Assembly: GCA_022775905.1 (NCBI GenBank)
Contig: JALFJX010000014.1
Coordinates: 1 to 50,509, forward strand
Origin: Methanobrevibacter sp.
GTDB taxonomy: Archaea; Methanobacteriota; Methanobacteria; Methanobacteriales; Methanobacteriaceae
DNA: 50,509 nt
Direction: 5' to 3'
Position numbers and translations under genes: made by a program. Under the pieces are notes generated by a model. The model had not been told where the DNA came from and made no database searches. It saw nothing but the letters and a program-made list of their open reading frames with translations. Positions 8,871 through 19,035 of this stretch are shown in pieces; position 1 is the stretch's first letter; each line of letters begins with the position of its first letter.

Positions 8871-9716
8871 CTATTCTTGTGGGACTAATGCTTTGATTAA
8901 ATCACTAGCTCTTACAAGACCTACTAAATTGCCTTCAACACCAATAACAGGAATTTGTTCAATGTTTAAGGTTTTCATTTTTTTAGCACAGTCTGAAACT
9001 TTGGTTTTGGAGTTAGCTACTTCAACATTACCAACAGCAACATCACAGACAGCTTTATCAGTGAATTTTAAATGATTTTTCTCAATGTATAATACAGAAG
9101 TACTGTCCCAAGACCATTTGTCTCCTTCAGTACCTACAGTAGAACTGTGTTCACTTCTTTCAGAAATGATTTCGATTTCAGAGATAAAATCAGTTTCAGT
9201 TAAAATTCCAGATAATTTTGCTTCATCATCAAGAGTTAAAACAGATTTTAATCCAAATTGATTCATAGTTTCAAATGCAACATTCAATGGAGCTTTTTCC
9301 CAAGTGGTTGGCACAGTTGTAATCATGTAATTTTCAACTGCATCATCAATTTCAGTTTTGGTTAATGCGTTAGATACTAAATCGAAAGAAGTAATAATTC
9401 CAACTAATTTTCCTTCATCATCCACTACAGGAACTCTTCTAACATCATTTTCCATCATTTTACGAGCAGCATCAATTACATCATCACCAGGAGCTACTGT
9501 AATTAAGTCTCTACTCATTAACATTGCAATTTGTTCTTCATCAGGATTATTAATTAAGTCAGAACGAGTTACGATTCCTACTAAAATATCAGTGTCTCCT
9601 TTGACAACTGGTAATACTGCTTTTTTTTCTTTCCTCATTAAGTCTAAAACTTTGTCCCTGTTACCTGGAACAGAAACACTAACAACATTTTTAGACATTG
9701 TTCTTTTAACTAACAT
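8871..9716 (-). CDS. Protein with four CBS motifs
   Basis: 281 residues from the ATG at 9716. An in-frame GTG at 9725 is possible, but GGTG lies directly upstream of the ATG with proper spacing, and the GTG would overlap it. Four CBS motifs fill the protein: about 4-55, 63-118, 125-185 and 220-278, each with the V-P-V/L-V-D...L-V-G-I-V/I-T pattern. CBS pairs (Bateman modules) bind adenine nucleotides or S-adenosylmethionine derivatives and act as energy sensors. No catalytic or membrane domain is attached, so it probably regulates a partner, perhaps the 153-residue protein encoded 7 bp downstream. A UspA-type nucleotide-binding gene lies 45 bp upstream on the same strand. Confidence 0.88.
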   Translation of the reverse strand: MLVKRTMSKNVVSVSVPGNRDKVLDLMRKEKKAVLPVVKGDTDILVGIVTRSDLINNPDEEQIAMLMSRDLITVAPGDDVIDAARKMMENDVRRVPVVDDEGKLVGIITSFDLVSNALTKTEIDDAVENYMITTVPTTWEKAPLNVAFETMNQFGLKSVLTLDDEAKLSGILTETDFISEIEIISERSEHSSTVGTEGDKWSWDSTSVLYIEKNHLKFTDKAVCDVAVGNVEVANSKTKVSDCAKKMKTLNIEQIPVIGVEGNLVGLVRASDLIKALVPQE

Positions 9717-9761
9717 AAAAAACACCTTTTATAAATACAATAATAAAATGGTAAATTAAAT

Positions 9762-10184
9762 TTAATGAACTACAAGTACTGCACATTTAGCTGAATTGAC
9801 AACCTTATCTGCTACACTACCCATAATAAATCTATCGAATCCAGATTTACCAGAACTACCCATTACTATCAAATCAATATTTTCTTCTTTTGCTACCTCG
9901 AGAATAACTTTAGCAGGTGACCCTTCTCTAACTATGTGGGTAATCTTCAACTCATCTTCATTTAATTTATCAAATTCTTTAAGATTTTCTTCAGATCTTT
10001 CTTTTAAGATTTGATTTAACTGGTATACTTCATCATCTAATGGAAGCCCGTTAACAAAATTATTCTCTGTAACACTTATAGCAATAATTTCCGCTCCAGA
10101 TACCTTTGATAAAAACAAAGCATGTTTTTGAGCTTTTTTTGCGAATTCAGATCCATCAGTAGGGACCAATATTTTTTTATACAT
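9762..10184 (-). CDS. UspA family universal stress protein
   Basis: 140 residues from the ATG at 10184. The in-frame ATG at 10193 abuts the GGGAG motif with no spacer, whereas 10184 has a 9-nt spacer, so I chose the latter. The family ends are typical: KKILVPTDGSEFAKKA at the start, and the ATP-binding loop G109-SS-G112-x9-G122-S123 near the end, so it belongs to the nucleotide-binding UspA class. It is likely a cytosolic homodimer. It is the first gene of a minus-strand operon with the CBS-domain protein and the 153-residue orphan; two adenine-nucleotide-binding proteins in one operon suggest an energy- or stress-sensing role. Confidence 0.9.
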   Translation of the reverse strand: MYKKILVPTDGSEFAKKAQKHALFLSKVSGAEIIAISVTENNFVNGLPLDDEVYQLNQILKERSEENLKEFDKLNEDELKITHIVREGSPAKVILEVAKEENIDLIVMGSSGKSGFDRFIMGSVADKVVNSAKCAVLVVH

Positions 10185-10226
10185 TATTAACATCTCCCAT
10201 AATATATAGATTAATATCCATTTATA

Positions 10227-11381
10227 TTATATGGTTGTTTTTTTATTAATTCTATATAATATATTTTTCGTTTCACAGCGATTTATTATATTAATGTAAT
10301 GATTTTTAGAAAAAGAATTGAACACATTGAATTCTGCAAAATTATTTTCATCAATTACAGACTTTTGAATTACATCATTAATACCGAATCGGCAAACATT
10401 AGTTGTTGCCATCTTTAAGAGACCACATGGGTCAATATACTGTTTATAATATACAGACATTATCTTTAAGACAAATTCCAATTCACGAAGCATGTTTGGA
10501 GAATTAAGCATTACATTATCAGTTCCAAGCATCGGCTTTATGCCCAAATCAATCATCTGAGGTAATGGTACAACACCAACATTCAATGTAGCGTTAGCCC
10601 TTGGACAAACAACAACATTTTGACCAGATTCTGCAACGGATTTCAAATCATCATTTTTTGGATTAGTAAGATGAACCAGTTGGGAAAATTTATTTGAAAC
10701 TCCCTTTCCAATTTCACTTAATCCACTGTTTTCCAAGGATTCAATCTGATTGGATTCAGATTCTGCCACATGAATTGAAGAGATCTTACCTGCTTTTTTA
10801 CATTCAGCCACAATTATCTCAGCAACATCCACAGTGATTTCACCAAAACCACTTGGTGCAATTCCATCGGCATATTTTAAGAGTTTACGAATAGCTACTT
10901 TAACTTTACTTAAATCCGGGTCATCACCATAAAAACTGTCGTCACGTCCTAAAATTATTGGTGTTATTGGAATACCTTCAGCAGCTTTTCTTAAAAGCCT
11001 GACCCCATTTAGACCACCTTCACGATAATCAATGAAATGAGTTGTTCCACCATAAACCATATCCCACATTGAAGATTTCATTGCCTCAATTAAATCATTA
11101 TCACTGGCGTTAGCTAATGCAACATGCTTAACACCATAAGGAGGTTTTACCATTTCACTTAAAGACAATCCATAACCTTCATCTTTTATAATAGAATCCC
11201 CTATATGCATATGACCATTTATAAATGATGGGCAAACAACAGCACCATCGACATCAATAATTTTACCTTCAGAGGATTCTTTTCCAATTTCAATTATTTT
11301 TCCTTCATCAACAACAATATTTTCACGGGTTGGAACCAAATCTTTGCCTTTTAATATGATTCCATTAGCTATAGTAAACAT
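10227..11381 (-). CDS. Amidohydrolase family protein (TRZ/ATZ or cytosine deaminase-like)
   Basis: 384 residues with the composite beta-domain plus TIM-barrel layout. The metal ligands can be followed: the HxH pair in FINGHMHIGD (His57, His59), the central His in SSIHVAESE (about 204) and the Asp in LGTDN (about 293). An N-terminal strand region (VDEGKIIEIGKE) and the return strand near residue 360 form the small domain. Such enzymes deaminate or hydrolyse cyclic amidines such as nucleobases, S-adenosylhomocysteine or pterins; the substrate cannot be read from sequence. No Shine-Dalgarno precedes the ATG. The last ~20 residues are basic and look atypical for the family, so the C-terminus may be slightly altered. 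Confidence 0.85.
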   Translation of the reverse strand: MFTIANGIILKGKDLVPTRENIVVDEGKIIEIGKESSEGKIIDVDGAVVCPSFINGHMHIGDSIIKDEGYGLSLSEMVKPPYGVKHVALANASDNDLIEAMKSSMWDMVYGGTTHFIDYREGGLNGVRLLRKAAEGIPITPIILGRDDSFYGDDPDLSKVKVAIRKLLKYADGIAPSGFGEITVDVAEIIVAECKKAGKISSIHVAESESNQIESLENSGLSEIGKGVSNKFSQLVHLTNPKNDDLKSVAESGQNVVVCPRANATLNVGVVPLPQMIDLGIKPMLGTDNVMLNSPNMLRELEFVLKIMSVYYKQYIDPCGLLKMATTNVCRFGINDVIQKSVIDENNFAEFNVFNSFSKNHYINIINRCETKNILYRINKKTTI

Positions 11382-11479
11382 TAAAAGAAAATCTAATTTT
11401 TTTTATTAATATAATTATCTTTATTAAATTGTAAAAACAAAATTAAGATATATCAGAGAACAATTTAACTTAATACCAC

Positions 11480-12090
11480 ATGTCTTTAAACCATAAGGTG
11501 ATACTATTAACTCTCAAGAAATAAGATACTTTTACAGGAATATTATAAAAACTGGAGACGTATACAGAGTTAAATACAATAATAAAGATTATGGAGAATT
11601 TAAAAAGTTATCTGATGCATTATACGAAAGAGATGCACTATTTTTTTGTAATTTTGATTATGATTTGCTTGTTGAATGCGACCTTGAAAACAAGTATGAA
11701 AATAAAGTTCTACCACCATTTCCAGAAAAAAGACCAAAAGGCAGAATCAAAGGAACCAAAGTCAACAAAAAAGAAAGGGAAGGGGAAATTCTCTTTGACC
11801 ACAAGCTTAGAAAGTTCTATATTCAGAAAGGTGATGAAACAATTGGCCAATATGATACTATGACTGAAGCGTTTTATTATAAGAAGATACTGATGGCTAA
11901 TAATTGGGACATAAATGCCCTGAAAACAAATATCACTCAGAAAATTGAAGTCAATGCAGTTATTGATCCTAATATTGAATATGAAGTACAATTAAACTTC
12001 TGTCCTAAATGTAAAAACAGATTAAAAATTGGAGAAACAGAATGTCCTTCCTGCGGTATTAATATCCAGGAATATTTATTCAATAATTAA
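11480..12090 (+). pseudogene. Zinc-ribbon protein with a damaged 5' end
   Basis: The frame is open from 11497 to the stop at 12090 and encodes one consistent protein (NSQEIRYFYRN..., DALYERDALFF..., a basic middle) ending in a zinc ribbon CPKC-x9-CPSC. No ATG, GTG or TTG occurs in this frame before TTG 11665, which would discard about 55 good residues. Just upstream, ATG 11480 starts a peptide MSL, but one base appears to be missing after it and TAA 11494-11496 sits where a residue such as Tyr would be expected (KP-stop-GDT). I read this as a gene that lost its start through a 1-nt deletion and a nonsense change. A shortened 141-residue protein from TTG 11665 remains possible. Function unknown; the zinc ribbon suggests nucleic acid or protein binding. 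Confidence 0.55.
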
Positions 12091-12118
12091 AAAAAAGGAT
12101 AGAGAATAATTATTCTCC
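12089..12118 (-). terminator. Intrinsic terminator at the carB 3' end
   Basis: A perfect 16-nt palindrome (GAGAATAATTATTCTC, 12102-12117) overlaps the carB stop codon. On the minus strand it is followed by TATCC and then eight T (12096-12089), the form of an intrinsic terminator. It lies in the 19-bp gap between the convergent zinc-ribbon gene and carB, so it may insulate both. Confidence 0.65.
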
Positions 12119-15100
12119 ATCAACATAATCATTTAAAGATTTTACATTGATTTCATTATTTTGAACAGCTTTAATAGCATTTAAAACTGCTCTTGCTCCT
12201 GCAAGTGTGGTAACGTATGGTATGCCCAGTTCAATTGCAAGACGTCTGATGATATAACCATCTTTTGCAGACTGTTTACCTTCAGATGTGTTAATAATTA
12301 AATCAACTTCTTTGTTTAAGATAGCATCTCTGATGTTTGGAGATCCTTGAGATACTTTCAATACTTTTTCAACTGAGTCAAGACCAGTAGCTTTAGCAGT
12401 ACCATCAGTTGCAATTAAATCAAATCCTAAGTTAGCTGCGGTTTCAGCAATAGGTCTGATTTTCTTTCTGTCTGCTTTTTTAACACTGATGAATATTTTA
12501 CCTTCAGTAGGCAATTCCATACCTGCGGAGAGTTGTGATTTATAGAATGCCATTCCATAATTCTCATCGATACCAATACTTTCACCAGTGGATTTCATTT
12601 CAGGTCCAAGGACAGTATCGGATTCTGGGAGTTTTAAGAATGGGAATACAGATTCTTTTACTGCAACATGATTTAATTTAATCTCTTTGGTTAATCCGAA
12701 GTCTTTTAATTTAGCTCCTTGCATAATCCAGGTTGCAACTTTTGCAAGTGGCACACCAATTGCTTTACTTACAAATGGCACAGTTCTACTTGCACGAGGG
12801 TTAGCTTCAATAATGTAAACCATTTCCTCATCGAGTTTTACTGCATATTGAATGTTCATTAAACCTTTGACATCTAATTCAAGAGCTAATTTTGTTGAAT
12901 TTTCACGAATAGTGTCTAAGATATATGCTGGAATAGTTTGAGGAGGTATTACACATGCGGAGTCTCCAGAGTGAACACCAGCTTCTTCGATGTGTTCCAT
13001 GATTCCTGCAATGAATACATCTTCACCATCACATAATATATCTACATCAAGTTCAATAGCATCTTCCAAGAACTTGTCAACTAAAATTGGGTGTTCAGGA
13101 GAGACTTTTACAGCTTCTTTCATATATTCTTCAAGCTCATTGTTATCATAAACAATTTCCATTGCTCTTCCACCAATTACATATGATGGACGTACGAGAA
13201 CTGGGAAGGTAATTTCTTCTGCAATAGCTTTTGCTTCTTCAAATGAATTTGCAGTTCCGTATGGAGCTTGGTGAATGTGTAATTTTTCCAAGAGCTCTGC
13301 GAATAATTCTCTGTCTTCTACTCTATCAATACTTTCATATGGAGTACCTAAAATTTTAACTCCAGCATTTGCGAGTGGAACAGATAAGTTAATTGATGTT
13401 TGACCACCAAATTGAACAATTACCCCATCAGGTTTTTCCTGTTCAATTACTCCCATCACATCTTCAAATGTAAGTGGTTCGAAGAATAATTTATCAGAAA
13501 TGTCGTAATCAGTACTTACAGTTTCTGGGTTGTTGTTGATCAATATTGTTTCAATTCCTTTTTCTTTTAAAGCTAAGGAAGAGTGTACACAGCAGTAATC
13601 GAATTCAATACCTTGACCAATTCTGATTGGTCCTGCTCCAAGAATTACAACTTTTTTCTTGTTTGTTGATACAAGTTCATTTCCTTTATCATAACTGCTG
13701 TAGTAGTAAGGAGTTTTTGCTTCAAATTCGGCAGCACATGTATCTACCATTTTATAGGATGGTTTTATGTTGAATCTTGAAAGTAAGTTTTTAACATATT
13801 CTTCAGTTTGACCAGATAAAGTAGCTAATCTTTTATTGGAACAACCAATTTGTTTAGCTTTTCTTAAGAAGTCTTCATCTTCTAATTTTTCAGCAGTTAC
13901 GCTGTTTTCGAAGTTAACAATGTTTCTAATTTTGTATAAGAAGAAATTGTCGATTTTTGTGAGTTCTCTGATTTTATCAATTTCCATTCCATCTTTAATA
14001 GCTGAATAAATTTGGAAGTAGATTTTATCAGTAGGGTGTTTTAAGTCTTCTTCAGTGTAATCAATGTATTCAAAACCATCGAATCCCATATCAAGTGATC
14101 TAAGTGCTTTTTGGAATGCTTCTTCAAAGGTTCTTCCAATAGCCATTACTTCCCCAGTAGCTTTCATTTGAACTCCGACTTCACGACTTACACTTTTGAA
14201 TTTGTCAAATGGCCATCTTGGGATTTTAATAACGACATAATCAATAGCTGGTTCGAAAGATGCTGGTGTTTCTTTGGTAATATCGTTTTTAATTTCATCC
14301 AAGGTTAATCCTAAAGCTATTTTGGAAGAGATTTTTGCAATTGGATAACCAGTTGCTTTAGATGCAAGTGCACTACTTCTGGATACACGAGGGTTTACCT
14401 CAATAACTTTGTATTCATCAGTTTCAGGGTTAAGTGCGAATTGAATGTTACATCCACCTCTAATTCCTAATGCTCTGATGATTTTAATGGATGCATCTCT
14501 CATTTTTTGAATGGTTTCATCACATAAGTTTTGGATAGGAGCAACTACAACACTATCCCCTGTGTGGATACCCATAGGATCAATGTTTTCCATAGTACAT
14601 ACAATGATACAAGTGTCTTCTTTGTCCCTCATTACTTCAAATTCTATTTCTTTCCATCCGAGAACAGATTCATCGATGAGAACTTGATTGATGAAACTCA
14701 TATCTAATCCGTGAGTTGCAATTTCAATTAATTCTTCTTCATTGTGAGCAATTCCCCCACCAGTACCACCTAAGGTGAATGCTGGTCTTACAATAACAGG
14801 ATATCCAATGTCCTCTACTGCTTCAAGTGCTGCTTCTACACTTTCAACCGCATGACATTTAGGGATTTTTTCTCCGATTTTGTCCATGAGGTTTGCAAAT
14901 AAGTCACGGTCTTCCACGTCTTTAATTGTTTGAACGTCAGAACCTAATACTTTAATTCCGTCAAGTAATCCTAAGTCTCCAAGACCTGTTGCAATGTTCA
15001 ATCCAGTTTGTCCACCCATAGTAGGTAAGATGGAATCAACTTTTTCTTCTTCGATGATTTTAGCAACAACCTCAGGAGTTAATGGTTCTGTGTAAACAGT

Positions 15101-15286
15101 ATCTGCCATATCAATATCAGTTTGAATTGTAGCAGGATTACTGTTAACAAGGACTGTTTCAATTCCCTCTTCTCTTAATGATTTACATGCTTGTGATCCT
15201 GAATAATCGAACTCAGCTGCTTGTCCGATTTGAATAGGTCCAGAACCAATAATTAATACTTTTTTAATATCCTTATCAACTGGCAT
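12110..15286 (-). CDS. carB: Carbamoyl-phosphate synthase large subunit
   Basis: 1058 residues, full length for the family. Two homologous ATP-grasp halves are visible: the first begins [20 protein letters not shown] near residue 9 and carries [13 protein letters not shown] near 170, and the second begins [20 protein letters not shown] near 545 with [12 protein letters not shown] near 700. An oligomerisation region lies between them, and an MGS-like allosteric domain covers the last ~130 residues. The enzyme makes carbamoyl phosphate from ATP, bicarbonate and glutamine-derived ammonia for pyrimidine and arginine synthesis. carA lies 23 bp upstream on the same strand, and GAGGAT precedes the ATG. 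No frame disruption in 3.2 kb. Confidence 0.98.
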   Translation of the reverse strand: MPVDKDIKKVLIIGSGPIQIGQAAEFDYSGSQACKSLREEGIETVLVNSNPATIQTDIDMADTVYTEPLTPEVVAKIIEEEKVDSILPTMGGQTGLNIATGLGDLGLLDGIKVLGSDVQTIKDVEDRDLFANLMDKIGEKIPKCHAVESVEAALEAVEDIGYPVIVRPAFTLGGTGGGIAHNEEELIEIATHGLDMSFINQVLIDESVLGWKEIEFEVMRDKEDTCIIVCTMENIDPMGIHTGDSVVVAPIQNLCDETIQKMRDASIKIIRALGIRGGCNIQFALNPETDEYKVIEVNPRVSRSSALASKATGYPIAKISSKIALGLTLDEIKNDITKETPASFEPAIDYVVIKIPRWPFDKFKSVSREVGVQMKATGEVMAIGRTFEEAFQKALRSLDMGFDGFEYIDYTEEDLKHPTDKIYFQIYSAIKDGMEIDKIRELTKIDNFFLYKIRNIVNFENSVTAEKLEDEDFLRKAKQIGCSNKRLATLSGQTEEYVKNLLSRFNIKPSYKMVDTCAAEFEAKTPYYYSSYDKGNELVSTNKKKVVILGAGPIRIGQGIEFDYCCVHSSLALKEKGIETILINNNPETVSTDYDISDKLFFEPLTFEDVMGVIEQEKPDGVIVQFGGQTSINLSVPLANAGVKILGTPYESIDRVEDRELFAELLEKLHIHQAPYGTANSFEEAKAIAEEITFPVLVRPSYVIGGRAMEIVYDNNELEEYMKEAVKVSPEHPILVDKFLEDAIELDVDILCDGEDVFIAGIMEHIEEAGVHSGDSACVIPPQTIPAYILDTIRENSTKLALELDVKGLMNIQYAVKLDEEMVYIIEANPRASRTVPFVSKAIGVPLAKVATWIMQGAKLKDFGLTKEIKLNHVAVKESVFPFLKLPESDTVLGPEMKSTGESIGIDENYGMAFYKSQLSAGMELPTEGKIFISVKKADRKKIRPIAETAANLGFDLIATDGTAKATGLDSVEKVLKVSQGSPNIRDAILNKEVDLIINTSEGKQSAKDGYIIRRLAIELGIPYVTTLAGARAVLNAIKAVQNNEINVKSLNDYVDGE

Positions 15287-15309
15287 ATTATAATCCTCAT
15301 TAAATTTAT

Positions 15310-16392
15310 TTAGTAATCATCCATCATTTGATTAAATTTGTCAAAAACATTTCTTGTATCGTTTGGACCTGGTCCTGCTTCAGGATGGTACTGTATACAA
15401 TGTAATGGTAATTCTTTATGTGAAATTCCTTCAGGAGTTCCATCGTTTAAGTTAATTTGGGTTAAAACTAAATCAGTTTCTTTTAATGATTCTTTGTCAA
15501 TGGTAAATCCATGGTTTTGTGAAGTAATAAATACTTTTCCAGTAGTTAAATCTTTAACTGGTTGGTTTTCTCCCCTGTGCCCAAATTTCATTTTGTATGA
15601 TTTTGCTCCGAAAGATTTAGCGATTAATTGTTGACCCATACAGATACCGAAAATTGGTAATCTGTTTGATAATTTTTTCATGGTCTCGATAGTTTCAGAC
15701 ACTCTGTCAGGGTTTCCCGGTCCTGAGGTAATCATCAAACCATTAGGAGAATAATCCAAAATAGTTTTATAATCAGTATCGTAAGGGAATAAAATTACAC
15801 CAATGTCCCTTTCTAAAAATGAGTTGATAATATTCTTTTTAACACCACAGTCAATTAATGCAACTTTTTTGTCAGCATCTTCATTGAACAATTTTATTTC
15901 TTTTGTAGATACCAATGGAACAACATCCATTTCTTCGATACTTGGCTGGGAACGTGCCATTTCGAGTAATTTGTCATCACCAATGTCTTCAGTTGTTAAT
16001 GCTGCTTTAAGTGAACCTCTTTCACGAATTTTGAGTGTTAAATCACGAGTATCAATTCCACTGATTCCCGGAGTTTTGAATTCTTTTAAGAAATCATCCA
16101 AAGTTTTTTGAGGTCCGAAGTTAGAAACTTCACGACAAACTTCACGACATACAAAACCTTCAGCTTGAATTTTATCTGATTGATACCACTTCTCACTTAC
16201 ACCATGATTTCCCTCTAATGGGTAAGTAGACATTAAAATTTCTCCTTTAAAAGACGGGTCAGTTAAAGATTCAGTATAACCACCCATACCGGTTGAGAAA
16301 ACAAGTTCTCCCAATTTAGTGGTTTCATAACCGAATGCGTCACCTTTTAAAATAGTACCATCTTCTAAAGCTAATTTAGCTATTTTTACCAT
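15310..16392 (-). CDS. carA: Carbamoyl-phosphate synthase small subunit (glutamine amidotransferase)
   Basis: 360 residues. The N-terminal small-subunit domain (1-150, with [16 protein letters not shown]) is followed by a class I glutamine amidotransferase domain with the nucleophile in GICMGQQL (Cys251) and the dyad [10 protein letters not shown] (His336, Glu338). It releases ammonia from glutamine and channels it to CarB, encoded 23 bp downstream. GGTGAT precedes the ATG at the normal position. The 228-bp A+T-rich gap to the divergent SNF2 gene must hold both promoters. Confidence 0.98.
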   Translation of the reverse strand: MVKIAKLALEDGTILKGDAFGYETTKLGELVFSTGMGGYTESLTDPSFKGEILMSTYPLEGNHGVSEKWYQSDKIQAEGFVCREVCREVSNFGPQKTLDDFLKEFKTPGISGIDTRDLTLKIRERGSLKAALTTEDIGDDKLLEMARSQPSIEEMDVVPLVSTKEIKLFNEDADKKVALIDCGVKKNIINSFLERDIGVILFPYDTDYKTILDYSPNGLMITSGPGNPDRVSETIETMKKLSNRLPIFGICMGQQLIAKSFGAKSYKMKFGHRGENQPVKDLTTGKVFITSQNHGFTIDKESLKETDLVLTQINLNDGTPEGISHKELPLHCIQYHPEAGPGPNDTRNVFDKFNQMMDDY

Positions 16393-16620
16393 TAAATCAC
16401 CATCATAAAAAATATAAAATTACTTTCTATCTTTAATATATATTATTTTACTATATTATTAAAGTTTGTTTTTTAGAAAAAAATGATGTATTCCGAAAAA
16501 CAATGAAAATATATTTGGTGACTTATTATCAAAAAACCGCAAAAAGATTAAACCAAATGTGAAAAAATATTTAATAAATATCATCAAACATTCATTTATT
16601 AAAATCAAAGGGCAAGGACA

Positions 16621-18141
16621 ATGGATTCAAAATCTGAAGAAATATTTAAAAAACACTTAAAAAATGCCAAGGAATATTCTAAATTCAAAAAATTAGTTGA
16701 TGAAACAAAAGTTTATGACATTCCAGATGATTTGACTGCTGAATTAAGGCCATATCAAAAGATGGGTTATTCCTGGCTTGTTCAAAACATCAAATATAAC
16801 TTCGGATGCATTTTGGCAGATGATATGGGACTTGGAAAAACAATTCAAGTTTTAACAACAATTCTTCATTTCAAAGAGCAAAATCCATACGACAATGAGC
16901 CTTCACTCATTATAGTTCCTCCAGCATTGCTTTCAAACTGGGAAAATGAGATTAAAAAGTTCACACCAACTCTTTCATATTATATTTATCATGGATCAAA
17001 CAGAACATTCCCCTTAGAAGAGTATGACATTATTTTAACATCATATGGTGTAATTAGACTTGATTTGGACATGTTTTCAGACAAGAAATGGTTCATATGC
17101 GTCATTGATGAAGCACAGAATATTAAAAATCCAAATACTCAACAAACCAAAGCGATTAAAAAAGTCCCAGCAATCAATAAGATAGCATTAACAGGTACTC
17201 CTATTGAAAATAAATTAACTGATTACTGGTCAATATTTGATTTTGTAAATAAAGGATACTTATCAAGTTTAGATAACTTTAAAGCAAATTATGTCTTTAG
17301 AATCGAAAGACTTGAAGAAGAATCCACCTTGGAAAAATTCAAAACAATAACAAAACCATTTGTTTTAAGACGTCTTAAAACAGACGACAACATCAAGGAT
17401 GAACTTCCAGACAAAATTGTTAACGACATTTATTGCAGCATGACTAAAAAACAAATTTTGCTTTATAATGCAATTATGGAAGGAATATTCGAAGATCTGG
17501 AAGGAAAAACCGGTATTGAAAGGCGTGGAATAATTTTAAATATTATTACTGGATTAAAACAGGCATGTAATCACCCCGCACAATATTTGCGCTCAGACAA
17601 TCCCAAAATCAATGAATCCGGAAAAATGGAATTGTTGATTACTCTTTTGGAAAATATCCTATATGCAGATGAAAAAGTCATAATATTTACACAATATGCA
17701 AAGATGGGAGAAATCATACAGAAATTAGTTTCCAAAAAGTTAAAGACAGACGTGTTATTCCTGCACGGTTCACTTACACAGGAAAAGAGAACAGAAGTAA
17801 TTTCCACATTCCAAGAGGACGAAAACCATAAAATTTTAGTTGCAACCCTTAAAACTGGTGGTGTTGGATTAAACTTGACTGCCGCTCAAAACGTTATCCA
17901 TTACGATTTATGGTGGAATCCTGCAATTGAAAATCAGGCAACCGATCGTGTACATCGTATAGGTCAGGAAAAAGATGTTATGGTATATAGATTCATAACA
18001 AAAGGAACATTAGAAGAAGTAATAGATGAAATGAGTAAAAATAAATTGAATTTGGCTGAAAAAGCCATAAGCAATGATGAAACTTTCATTACCGAAATGA
18101 GTGATGATGAACTTAAGGAAAAATTATCATTAAGATTATAA
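16621..18141 (+). CDS. SNF2 family DEAD-like helicase, core only
   Basis: 506 residues made almost entirely of the two RecA-like lobes. Motif I is ADDMGLGKT (66-74), motif II DEAQ (163-166), motif III TGTPIEN (191-197), and motif VI lies in NQATDRVHRIGQEKDV near 440-455. SNF2 proteins translocate on double-stranded DNA using ATP and remodel protein-DNA or RNA polymerase complexes. Many archaeal and bacterial homologues carry long N-terminal extensions (SWIM zinc finger and others); here only about 40 residues precede the helicase, so this is a minimal version. AAGG precedes the ATG. The 3' end overlaps nadC on the opposite strand by 6 bp. Confidence 0.93.
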   Translation: MDSKSEEIFKKHLKNAKEYSKFKKLVDETKVYDIPDDLTAELRPYQKMGYSWLVQNIKYNFGCILADDMGLGKTIQVLTTILHFKEQNPYDNEPSLIIVPPALLSNWENEIKKFTPTLSYYIYHGSNRTFPLEEYDIILTSYGVIRLDLDMFSDKKWFICVIDEAQNIKNPNTQQTKAIKKVPAINKIALTGTPIENKLTDYWSIFDFVNKGYLSSLDNFKANYVFRIERLEEESTLEKFKTITKPFVLRRLKTDDNIKDELPDKIVNDIYCSMTKKQILLYNAIMEGIFEDLEGKTGIERRGIILNIITGLKQACNHPAQYLRSDNPKINESGKMELLITLLENILYADEKVIIFTQYAKMGEIIQKLVSKKLKTDVLFLHGSLTQEKRTEVISTFQEDENHKILVATLKTGGVGLNLTAAQNVIHYDLWWNPAIENQATDRVHRIGQEKDVMVYRFITKGTLEEVIDEMSKNKLNLAEKAISNDETFITEMSDDELKEKLSLRL

Positions 18142-18966
18142 TTTTTCCATTTTCAAACTGAAGTTTAGGCTTCTGGATGAATGAGTTAAAGCACCTATTG
18201 AAATAATATCCACACCATATTCAACATAATCCAGGATATTATCCTCAGTAATTCCACCGGAAACTTCAATTAGTGAATTTTGACGGATGTTTAATTTTTC
18301 AAGTTCATCAATGACATCCTTAACTTCATGACCAGTCATATTGTCAAGCATTACAATATCTGCTTTGTTTTCAACACATTCAATAGCATCATGCAATGTT
18401 TCAACTTCAATTTCGATTTTTTTGGAAAAGCTAGTAACTTTTTTTGCTTTTAAAAGTGCATCCAATGGAGAATCACACATTGCAATATGATTGTCCTTAA
18501 TTAGAACCATATCATCCAAACTAAAACGATGAGTATCCGCACCACCTACTTTAAGCGCATATTTGTCAAATTTAGAGATTGCTGGAGAAGTTTTACGGGT
18601 TCCCGCAATTCTTACATCATAATCTTTAACCAAATCAACATAATGGTTAGCAGCACTAGCTACCCCACTCATTCTCATTGACAAGTTAAGCGCAGTTCTC
18701 TCAAGAAGCAATATTGTTCTAGCATCACCTCTAACAGACATCAATAAATCTTTTTTTGAAATTTCACAACCATCATTTAACCAGAATGTGACTTCCACAC
18801 CAAACTCTTCAAATAATTCACGAACAATATCCATTCCTGCTAAAATACCATCATCTTTTGAAATAATATATGCATTAGCTTCCAAACCTTTTTCAACAGT
18901 AGATTCAGAAGTGATGTCTCCAAATCCCTTATCTTCTTCAAGCATATATTCAATTATTCTATCCAA
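18136..18966 (-). CDS. nadC: Nicotinate-nucleotide pyrophosphorylase (carboxylating)
   Basis: 276 residues from a TTG start at 18966. I chose TTG because GGTGAT (18976-18971) lies just upstream of it; in-frame GTG 18975 and TTG 18978 overlap or precede that site, so they cannot use it. Active-site stretches are GTRKTSPAISKFDKYALKVGG (quinolinate and PRPP binding), HRFSLDDMVLIKDNHI and VMLDNM. It converts quinolinate and PRPP into nicotinate mononucleotide in de novo NAD synthesis. nadA, the preceding pathway step, lies 1.7 kb away on the other strand. The gene is convergent with and overlaps the SNF2 gene, and divergent from rnz. Confidence 0.95.
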   Translation of the reverse strand: MDRIIEYMLEEDKGFGDITSESTVEKGLEANAYIISKDDGILAGMDIVRELFEEFGVEVTFWLNDGCEISKKDLLMSVRGDARTILLLERTALNLSMRMSGVASAANHYVDLVKDYDVRIAGTRKTSPAISKFDKYALKVGGADTHRFSLDDMVLIKDNHIAMCDSPLDALLKAKKVTSFSKKIEIEVETLHDAIECVENKADIVMLDNMTGHEVKDVIDELEKLNIRQNSLIEVSGGITEDNILDYVEYGVDIISIGALTHSSRSLNFSLKMEKL

Positions 18967-19035
18967 AAAAATCACCAAAATTTACTTATTATAATTAATA
19001 TATACTATTTTTATAATATAAAAATAAGTGATTAT

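Noticed and set aside
11591-11863. 90-codon ORF overlapping the zinc-ribbon gene in another frame
   Set aside because: The frame open from 11497 to 12090 gives better protein sequence and carries the zinc ribbon.
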